Assembly: GCA_045807325.1 (NCBI GenBank)
Contig: JBJMHP010000121.1
Coordinates: forward strand, 1-11,157
DNA: 11,157 bases
Source of the DNA: CALGFH01 sp045807325
Lineage (GTDB): Bacteria > Actinomycetota > CALGFH01
Direction: 5' to 3'
Made by a program: the position numbers and the translations under genes. A model generated the notes under the pieces. That model was not told the origin of the DNA. It searched no databases and was given only the letters and a program-made list of their open reading frames with translations. Below are positions 5,829 to 11,157 of the stretch, piece after piece; the first letter of the stretch is position 1, and each line of letters begins with the position of its first letter.

Positions 5829-8552
5829 CTACTTGGAGGCCGCGGTGGCCCCGCCCAGGGCGGCCTGGCCGGCGGCCAGGCGGGCCGTGGGCACCCGGAA
5901 CGGGGAGCAGGACACATAGTCCAGGCCGAGGGTGTGGCAGAACCGCACCGAGTCTGGGTCGCCGCCGTGCTCGCCGCAGATCCCCAGCTTGAGGTCGGAG
6001 CGGGTCTGGCGGCCCTCCTCGGAGGCGATCCGCATCAGCCGCCCCACCCCGGGCTGGTCGATGGTCACGAACGGGTTGGCCGGGACCAGCTTGCGCTCCT
6101 CGTACAGGCCGAGGAACTTGCCGATGTCGTCGCGGGAGAACCCGAACGCGGTCTGGGTGAGGTCGTTGGTGCCGTAGGAGAAGAACTCGGCCACCTCGGC
6201 GATCTCGCCCGCGACCAGGGCGGCCCGGGGCAGCTCGATCATGGTCCCCCACAGCACCTGCAGCTCCTGGCCCTGCTGCTCGAGGGTCTGGCGGGCCACC
6301 GGCTCCAGCTCCTCGCGCAGCTGGGCCAGCTCCTCGCGGGTCGCGGCCAGCGGGATCATGATCTCCACGATCGGGTCGCCGCCGTCGGCCTTGACCTTGG
6401 CCGCGGCCTCGATGATGGCCCGGACCTGCATGGCGTACAGCCCGGGCTTGAGGATCCCCAGGCGCACCCCGCGCAGCCCCAGCATCGGGTTGGCCTCGTG
6501 CAGGTCGTTGACCTTGGCCAGCATCTCGGTGGCCTCATCCAGGGCCATGGCCTCGTCGCCGCCGACCTCGACCTCGGACCGGCCCTGCTCCTTGGCCAGG
6601 GCGACGGCCACGGCCAGCTCCACCTGGTCGGGGAGGAACTCGTGCAGGGGCGGGTCGAGCAGGCGCACGGTGACCGGCTTGCCGTCCATGGCCTGGAAGA
6701 TGCCGACGAAGTCGTCGCGCTGGAGCGGCAGCAGGGTGTCGTAGGCGGCCTGCTCGTCGGCGGCCGAGTCGGCGAAGATCATGGTCCGGACCGCGGCCAC
6801 CCGCTCCTCGCCGAGGAACATGTGCTCGGTGCGGCACAGCCCGATCCCCTCGGCGCCGCGTTCGATGGCGTTGGCCGACTGGCCGGGGGTGTCGGCGTTG
6901 GCCCGCACCTTGAGCCGCCGGACCTCGTCGGCGTGGCGCATGAACCGCTCGTAGGCCTGCCAGATCTTCTGCTTGCGGGCCTCGGGGTCGCCGGAGCGGG
7001 CCCGCTCGATGGGCGAGTCGGCCAGCTCGAGCTGGCCGGCGTAGACCTTGCCGGTGAAGCCGTCGATGGTGACGAACTCGCCCTCGGCCACGGTCGTGCC
7101 GCCGACGGTGAACTTCTTGCCCTGGCGGTCGACCCGGATGGCGTCGGCGCCGCAGACGGCCGGGATGCCCTCGCCCCGGGCGACCACGGCGGCGTGGCTG
7201 TTGGTCCCGCCGGCCGAGGTGAGGATGCCCTGGGAGCGGATCATGCCGTGGTAGTCGTCGGGGGTGGTCTCGCGCCGGACCAGGATCACCGGCTCGCCCC
7301 GCTCGGCCCATTCCTGGGCCTCGTCGGCGCTGAACACGGCCTTGCCGACGGCCGCCCCCGGGGAGGCGTTCAGCCCGGTGGCGATCGGGTCGCCCCCGGC
7401 GCCCTCGGCGATGACCTTCTTGAACAGCTCCTCGAGCCGGTTGGCGTCCAGGCGCAGCATGGCCGTGTCGATGTCGATCAGGCCCTCGTCGAGCATGTCG
7501 TGGGCCATGATCCACTCGGCGAAGGCGGTGCGCTTGCCGATCCGGGTCTGGAGCAGCCACAGCTTGCCCTGCTCGACGGTGAACTCGATGTCGCACATGT
7601 CGCGGTAGTGGCCCTCCAGGGTCCGCATGTGCCCCTGGAGCTCCTCCCAGGCCCGCGGCTGGACCTCGCCCATCTCCTCCAGCTTCATGGTGTTGCGGAT
7701 CCCCGAGACCACGTCCTCGCCCTGGGCGTTGACCAGGTAGTCGCCGTAGGGGTGGGGGTCGCCGTTGGCCGGGTTGCGGGTGAAGGCGACCCCGGTGCCG
7801 GAGTCGTCGCCCTTGTTGCCGAACACCATGGCCTGGATGTTGACGGCCGTGCCGAGCGAGTCGTCGATCTTGTTCTTGCGTCGGTAGTCGACCGCCCGAC
7901 GGTTGTCCCAGGAGCCGAACACGGCCTCGATGCCACCGGTGAGCTGCTCGCGGGGGTCCTGGGGGAACTCACGGCCGGTGTCGTCGGCGATGATCTGCTT
8001 GAACTCCTCGACCAGCCGGCGGAGGTCGCCCTCGTCCAGCTCCACGTCGTTGCGGACGCCCTTGGCCTCCTTGGCGTGCTCGAGTGCCTCCTCGAAGCGG
8101 TCGCCCTCCACGCCCATGACCGTCTTGCCGTACATCTGCAGCAACCGCCGGTAGGAGTCCCAGGCGAACCGCTCCGAGCCGGTCTGCTTGGTCAGGCCCT
8201 CGACGCTCTGGTCGTTGAGGCCCAGGTTGAGGACCGTGTCCATCATGCCCGGCATCGAGAAGGGGGCGCCCGAGCGGACCGAGACCAGCAGCGGGTCGGC
8301 CGGGTCGCCCAGGCGGCGGCCCATGTTCTGCTCCAGCCGCTCCAGGTGCTGGGCGACCTCGTCCAGCATGCCCTCCGGGAACTGCTTGCCCGCCGACCGG
8401 TAGGCGTTGCAGGCCTCACAGGTGGCCGTGAACCCGTGGGGCACTGGCAGGCCCATGTTGGTCATCTCGGCGAGGTTGGCCCCCTTCCCGCCGAGCAGGT
8501 ACTTCATGTCCTTGTTGCCCTCTTCGAAGTCGTACACGTACTTGTCGGCCAT
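5829..8552 (-). CDS. ppdK: pyruvate, phosphate dikinase (PPDK)
   Basis: This 907-residue enzyme interconverts pyruvate + ATP + Pi with PEP + AMP + PPi. The N-terminal nucleotide-binding domain opens with YVYDFEEGNKDMKYLLGGKGANLAEM and contains the phosphate-loop region VSVRSGAPFSMPGMMDTVLNLGLND (in two parts, about 90-114). The central phosphohistidine domain has SAGGTNSHAAVVARGEGIP with catalytic His453. The C-terminal PEP/pyruvate barrel has GLCRTEHMF (571-579), FFSYGTNDLTQ (790-800), CGEHGGDP (859-866) and catalytic Cys882 in YVSCSPFRVP. Domains and length match the family. I start at ATG 8552, which has GAGGAGG ten bases upstream and gives the usual N-terminus; an in-frame start at 8585 would add 11 atypical residues. 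Oddity: the residue two before the catalytic His, normally the regulatory Thr, is Asn451. It is divergently placed from the lipase gene, 79 nt apart. Confidence 0.96.
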   Translation of the reverse strand: MADKYVYDFEEGNKDMKYLLGGKGANLAEMTNMGLPVPHGFTATCEACNAYRSAGKQFPEGMLDEVAQHLERLEQNMGRRLGDPADPLLVSVRSGAPFSMPGMMDTVLNLGLNDQSVEGLTKQTGSERFAWDSYRRLLQMYGKTVMGVEGDRFEEALEHAKEAKGVRNDVELDEGDLRRLVEEFKQIIADDTGREFPQDPREQLTGGIEAVFGSWDNRRAVDYRRKNKIDDSLGTAVNIQAMVFGNKGDDSGTGVAFTRNPANGDPHPYGDYLVNAQGEDVVSGIRNTMKLEEMGEVQPRAWEELQGHMRTLEGHYRDMCDIEFTVEQGKLWLLQTRIGKRTAFAEWIMAHDMLDEGLIDIDTAMLRLDANRLEELFKKVIAEGAGGDPIATGLNASPGAAVGKAVFSADEAQEWAERGEPVILVRRETTPDDYHGMIRSQGILTSAGGTNSHAAVVARGEGIPAVCGADAIRVDRQGKKFTVGGTTVAEGEFVTIDGFTGKVYAGQLELADSPIERARSGDPEARKQKIWQAYERFMRHADEVRRLKVRANADTPGQSANAIERGAEGIGLCRTEHMFLGEERVAAVRTMIFADSAADEQAAYDTLLPLQRDDFVGIFQAMDGKPVTVRLLDPPLHEFLPDQVELAVAVALAKEQGRSEVEVGGDEAMALDEATEMLAKVNDLHEANPMLGLRGVRLGILKPGLYAMQVRAIIEAAAKVKADGGDPIVEIMIPLAATREELAQLREELEPVARQTLEQQGQELQVLWGTMIELPRAALVAGEIAEVAEFFSYGTNDLTQTAFGFSRDDIGKFLGLYEERKLVPANPFVTIDQPGVGRLMRIASEEGRQTRSDLKLGICGEHGGDPDSVRFCHTLGLDYVSCSPFRVPTARLAAGQAALGGATAASK

Positions 8553-8631
8553 GGCGGCGCAGCCTCCTCGCGCGGGGTTGAGCACAGCGTAGCCGTATCC
8601 GGCCGCACAATGAATGGATGAGGTGGGATCG

Positions 8632-9438
8632 GTGAGCCCGCGGCGGCGGCTGGTGGTCGCGCTGGCGGTGGCCGTGGTCCTGGCCGGGGTCGCGGGCCTG
8701 GCCGTGGCGGCCGGGGTGGGCCGGCCGGGCGGGCAGGCCGAGCCGTTGGGAGGGGACGAGACGCCGGTGCTGGTGGTGCCCGGCTACAACGGCACCGCGG
8801 CGTCGGTGGGGACCCTGGCGGCCCGGCTGCGGGCGGCCGGCCGCCAGGTGGTGGTGGTCGACCTGCCCGACCGGGGCACCGGCGACCTGCGCGCCTCGGC
8901 TCGGACGCTGGGGGCGGCGGTGGAGCGGACCGGGGCGGCCCGGGTCGACCTGGTCGGCTACTCGGCCGGCGGAGTGGTGATCCGGTTGTGGCTGGCCGAC
9001 CCCGGGCGGGCGCTGCGGGCCCGCCGGGTGGTGCTGCTGGGCACGCCCAACCACGGCACCGAGCTGGCCGGGGCGGCGGCCGCCCTCGGCCCCGGCCTGT
9101 GCGGCAGCATCTGCCAGCTCGCTCCCGGCTCCGCGGTGCTGGCCGAGGTCAACCGGGGCGACGAGACCCCGCCCGGGCCGCGGTTCTTCAGCATCTGGAC
9201 GGCCCAGGACCAGACCGTCGTCCCGCCGGCCACGGCCGTCCTGGACGGCGCGGCCAACATCCGGGTCCAGGACGTCTGCCCCTCGGCCAGCCTCGGCCAC
9301 GGCGACCTGGTCACCAGCTCCCTCGCCCTCGGCCTGGTGCTGGAGGCCCTGCAGGGGACCCTCCCCGACCCACCCGGCGCCGCCGACTGCGCCGCCCTCC
9401 GCGCCACCGGCGCCGCCGTCGCCGGCACCCCGGGCTAG
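8632..9438 (+). CDS. exported lipase/esterase-like alpha/beta hydrolase
   Basis: This 268-residue alpha/beta hydrolase probably acts outside the cell or anchored in the membrane, on lipid or other esters. The N-terminus MSPRRRLVVALAVAVVLAGV is a typical basic-plus-hydrophobic signal peptide or anchor. The oxyanion strand is VLVVPGYNGT (47-55), the nucleophile elbow GYSAGG gives Ser111, followed by the lipase-like LLGTPNHGTELAG (135-147). Asp193 (AQDQTVVP) and His223 (LGHGDL) complete a plausible triad. Cys157/Cys161 and Cys216/Cys253 could form disulfides, fitting export. I chose the GTG at 8632 because GAGGTG lies six bases upstream; an ATG at 8614 would add MDEVGS but has no ribosome binding site and could only serve a leaderless transcript. 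The substrate cannot be told from sequence. The stop shares a CTAG with the converging neighbour. Confidence 0.85.
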   Translation: MSPRRRLVVALAVAVVLAGVAGLAVAAGVGRPGGQAEPLGGDETPVLVVPGYNGTAASVGTLAARLRAAGRQVVVVDLPDRGTGDLRASARTLGAAVERTGAARVDLVGYSAGGVVIRLWLADPGRALRARRVVLLGTPNHGTELAGAAAALGPGLCGSICQLAPGSAVLAEVNRGDETPPGPRFFSIWTAQDQTVVPPATAVLDGAANIRVQDVCPSASLGHGDLVTSSLALGLVLEALQGTLPDPPGAADCAALRATGAAVAGTPG

Positions 9439-10307
9439 GGTCGGCCGGCGAGCCACTCCTCGACGAGGCGGTCGAGCTCGTAGTCGGCCCGGGCGATGCG
9501 CAGGCCGGCGCAGCGGAGGGCCTCCCAGGCCGGGCCGACGGCGGCGGCCGCGTCGGCGCGGCCCTGGCGGGCGTGCTCCAGGGCCCGCCAGTCGGCCCCG
9601 CCCCGCGCCGCCAGCAGCCCGTCCAGGGCCACCTTGGCCAGCTCGGTGGCGTGGATGAGGTCGAGCTCGGCCTGGCCGTTGGCGGTCCGGGCCTGCTCGA
9701 TGGCGCCTCTGGCCTCGGTGGTGCGCTTGGCGAAGGCCCGGTGGGCCGACTCGTCCGGGTCGGGACGGCCGGCCTCGGCCACGGCCGCCTCCAGGGCCCG
9801 GATCCGCTGCTCGGCCCGCTCCACGGCCAGCCGGCACTCCCGCACCCACTGCTCGTCGGCGCCGCGCCGGGCCTTGACCGCCTCGGCCAGGCCGGGTGTC
9901 TTCCTGGGGGCCGGCTCGCCCTCCCGGGCGCCCTCCTCGGCGCCGCCGTCCTGGTCGCCGTCGCCCGGCCCGGACTCGTCCTCGGCCGCCCGCTCCAGCT
10001 TCTCCTTGACGGTGGCGTCGGGCAGCGGCTCCACGTCGCGGACGTTGGCCAGCGCCCTGGCCAGGCTGGCCTCGGCCGCCTGGAGGGTCGCCCTGGCCGC
10101 CTGCCGGTCGGCCCGGGCCAGCTTGAGCTCGGCCCGGAGCAGCTCGATGGGCAGCACGTCCAGCCGCATCGACGCCTCCACCAGGGCTTCCTCGTCGCTG
10201 CCCTTGGCCAGCTCGGCCAGGCGCAGGGCCAGCATGGCCCGCTCGTCCTTCAACGCCTTGACGGCCGTCCTGGCCGCCTGCAGGCGCTCGTAGGGGTCTG
10301 GTGGCAC
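9435..10307 (-). CDS. coiled-coil protein of unknown function
   Basis: I do not recognise this 290-residue protein. It is Ala/Glu/Arg/Leu-rich and predicted mostly helical. Residues 5-90 are long heptad-like helices (ERLQAARTAVKALKDERAML, LRAELKLARADRQAARATL). A flexible acidic Gly/Glu/Asp linker follows at about 107-135 (DESGPGDGDQDGGAEEG). A second coiled-coil block runs from about 140 to 285, ending in DYELDRLVEEWLAGRP. There is no signal peptide, membrane segment, nucleotide motif or cysteine pair (one Cys at 158, another at 266). The GTG at 10307 has GAGGAGG nine bases upstream. It is transcribed divergently from the VOC gene and converges on the lipase gene, their stops sharing CTAG, so it appears to be a single-gene unit. 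A structural or scaffold role is possible but is only a guess from composition. The codon pattern (strong third-position GC) supports it being real. Confidence 0.75.
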   Translation of the reverse strand: MPPDPYERLQAARTAVKALKDERAMLALRLAELAKGSDEEALVEASMRLDVLPIELLRAELKLARADRQAARATLQAAEASLARALANVRDVEPLPDATVKEKLERAAEDESGPGDGDQDGGAEEGAREGEPAPRKTPGLAEAVKARRGADEQWVRECRLAVERAEQRIRALEAAVAEAGRPDPDESAHRAFAKRTTEARGAIEQARTANGQAELDLIHATELAKVALDGLLAARGGADWRALEHARQGRADAAAAVGPAWEALRCAGLRIARADYELDRLVEEWLAGRP

Positions 10308-10388
10308 CGGTACCGACCTCCTCGTGCGGCCGGGGGGGCCGCCTGATCGCGTCCTTGATGCCTGCTCCTGGGGCGAATTGTCAACTCC

Positions 10389-10425
10389 GGCCCGTCTTGA
10401 CGGGCCTCGCCGGCGCCGCTTTGAT
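10389..10425 (+). promoter_or_regulatory. candidate promoter with an 18-bp palindromic operator
   Basis: GGCCCGTCTTGACGGGCC (10389-10406) is a perfect palindrome with 8-base arms around TT. It encloses a near-consensus -35 element, TTGACG (10397-10402). Seventeen bases further lies TTTGAT (10420-10425), a four-of-six match to the -10 element. Transcription would then begin at about 10432-10433, the A of the ATG for the VOC protein. A two-base loop is too tight for a terminator, so a dimeric repressor site blocking the -35 region is the better reading. The -10 match is weak. Confidence 0.4.
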
Positions 10426-10432
10426 GGCCGTC

Positions 10433-10852
10433 ATGAGCGACATCACCGTGCTCGGCCTGGACAACGTGCTCCTGGACGTCGGCGACCTGGAGGCGGCCAA
10501 GGGCTTCTACGGCGGCCGGCTCGGCCTGGGTGTGAAGTTCGACTTTCCCGACGCCGGGGTGGCCGGCTTCCGGCTCGGCGACGAGGAGGCCGGCCTGGTC
10601 GTTCGGGCCGGCGACGTGGCCCCGGGGCCGCCCCGGTCCTCGCCGCGGCTGTGGCTGGAGGTGCCGGACGCCAGGGCGGCCGGCAAGGCCCTTGCCGAGG
10701 CTGGGGTGGCCCTGCTGGGCGAGCCCCGCGAGCTGCGCACCGGCTGGCTGGTCGAGGTCGCCGACCCCTGGGGCAACGTGGTCGGCCTCACCGACTACCT
10801 CCTGGCCCCCGAACGGGCCCGCCAGCGCGAGGACGGCCACCCGCCGCGTTGA
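10433..10852 (+). CDS. VOC (glyoxalase/bleomycin-resistance fold) family protein
   Basis: This is a 139-residue cytosolic protein with two beta-alpha-beta-beta-beta modules. The first begins with VLGLDNVLLDVGDLEAAKGFYGG (in part), the usual strand then 'DL..A..FY...LG' helix; RLGDEEAGLVV follows. The second has RLWLEVPDARAAGKALAEAGVALLGEP and ends with VADPWGNVVGLTDYLL, matching the family's DP.GN motif. Typical metal ligands look replaced: Asn stands where the first-strand His is usual, and Gly stands where Glu follows DP.GN.... The protein may thus be metal-free, for instance a ligand-binding or resistance-type member, and no substrate can be assigned. ATG at 10433 is preferred because the candidate promoter would start the mRNA there (leaderless) and no ribosome binding site precedes either start; ATG at 10424 would add MAV. 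The next gene begins 31 nt downstream, probably in the same transcript. Confidence 0.85.
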   Translation: MSDITVLGLDNVLLDVGDLEAAKGFYGGRLGLGVKFDFPDAGVAGFRLGDEEAGLVVRAGDVAPGPPRSSPRLWLEVPDARAAGKALAEAGVALLGEPRELRTGWLVEVADPWGNVVGLTDYLLAPERARQREDGHPPR

Positions 10853-10883
10853 CAGGCCCGGCCCGGCCGGGCAGGCTGCGCCC

Positions 10884-11157
10884 GTGACCAGGACGCTGCT
10901 TGCGGGCGGGCGGGTGTTCGACGGCACCGGCAGCCCCCCAGCCGAGGCCGACGTGGTCGTCGAGGACGGCCGCATCCTCGAGGTCGGGCCCGGCCTGGAC
11001 GGCGACGAGACCGTCGACGTCGGCGGCCGCCACCTGCTGCCGGGCCTGTTCGACTGCCACACCCACGTCACCCTCTCCAACGTCAGCCTGCTCGCCAGCC
11101 TCCAGACGCCGTTCTCCTACCGGTTCTTCGAGACCGTTCAGAACCTGGCGGCGACCC
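10884..11157 (+). CDS. metal-dependent amidohydrolase, N-terminal part (partial)
   Basis: The first 91 codons of an amidohydrolase-superfamily enzyme run off the end of the window. The N-terminal beta-sandwich strands read TLLAGGRVFDGTGSPPAEAD, then VVVEDGRILEVGPGL and ETVDVGGRHLLPGLFDCHTHV. The HTH motif supplies His59 and His61, the first two ligands of the zinc or binuclear metal site at the first barrel strand. This layout is typical of imidazolonepropionase-like and prolidase-type cyclic-amide or peptide hydrolases. The substrate is set by later, missing residues. The start is GTG at 10884, placed so that the family's opening strand is complete; upstream sequence offers only a weak CAGG as ribosome binding site. 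It follows the VOC gene by 31 nt on the same strand. Confidence 0.85.
   Translation, partial: MTRTLLAGGRVFDGTGSPPAEADVVVEDGRILEVGPGLDGDETVDVGGRHLLPGLFDCHTHVTLSNVSLLASLQTPFSYRFFETVQNLAAT

Noticed and set aside
5733..8621. A 962-codon open frame on the plus strand antisense to ppdK
   Set aside because: It translates to Gly/Val/Leu/His/Asp-rich repetitive sequence with no family character, a mirror of ppdK codons in GC-rich DNA. The minus strand shows all PPDK catalytic motifs.
8416..9849. Long minus-strand frame crossing the lipase gene
   Set aside because: It crosses from ppdK through the lipase into the coiled-coil gene with Gly/Pro/Arg-rich sequence and no motif; the genes in other frames explain the region.
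10326..10342. GCGGCC and GGCCGC arms around five G bases, a possible terminator
   Set aside because: Only six GC-only pairs, no T run, and it sits between divergent genes where no transcript ends. Such pairs are common in this base composition.
1..11157. tRNA, rRNA, CRISPR array or riboswitch
   Set aside because: Reading both strands gave no cloverleaf with a T-loop signature, no regularly spaced direct repeats and no known riboswitch core. Small structured RNAs cannot be excluded without a covariance search.

Overview
This is a very GC-rich window with GTG starts, GGAGG-type ribosome binding sites and tightly packed genes, many with overlapping stop and start codons. That style and the protein sequences point to a high-GC actinobacterium (Actinomycetota), probably a lineage far from the well-studied genera. 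This is inferred from composition and protein style only. No rRNA, tRNA, CRISPR array, insertion sequence or recognisable phage gene was seen.

Layout. (1) Positions 1-902, plus strand: the last 35 codons of a probable glycoside hydrolase family 65 disaccharide phosphorylase, overlapped by a complete trehalose-6-phosphate phosphatase (otsB). (2) Positions 891-4451, minus strand: a mannitol operon in the order mtlA (PTS IICB), mtlF (PTS IIA), mtlD (mannitol-1-phosphate dehydrogenase), then a 6-phosphofructokinase cut to its first 120 or so residues. Mannitol would enter as mannitol-1-phosphate at the expense of PEP and be oxidised to fructose-6-phosphate; the last gene should have carried it on to fructose-1,6-bisphosphate but lacks most of the catalytic domain. 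The operon ends against otsB, with a 12-bp overlap of the two coding ends. (3) Positions 4452-5828: a decayed stretch. It holds the probable mtl promoter, a noncoding part, a plus-strand reading frame broken by two shifts, a 34-residue basic ORF, a minus-strand frameshifted remnant, and the N-terminal stub of a GNAT acetyltransferase containing a perfect 19-bp inverted repeat. (4) Positions 5829-8552, minus strand: complete pyruvate, phosphate dikinase (ppdK), with Asn where the family's regulatory Thr normally lies. (5) Positions 8632-10307: an exported lipase-like alpha/beta hydrolase (plus) and an unrecognised coiled-coil protein (minus), converging so tightly that their stop codons share one CTAG. 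(6) Positions 10308-11157, plus strand: a promoter-like segment with an 18-bp palindrome, a VOC/glyoxalase-fold protein that may be translated from a leaderless mRNA, and the start of a metal-dependent amidohydrolase cut by the window end.

The common theme of the left two thirds is central sugar metabolism around fructose-6-phosphate, trehalose and PEP: the PTS spends PEP and ppdK can regenerate it from pyruvate. That functional link is inferred, not shown. I found no convincing new multi-gene system. The best leads are the truncated phosphofructokinase, the decayed block at 4813-5821 with its inverted repeat, the altered PPDK active-site loop and the palindrome over the VOC promoter.
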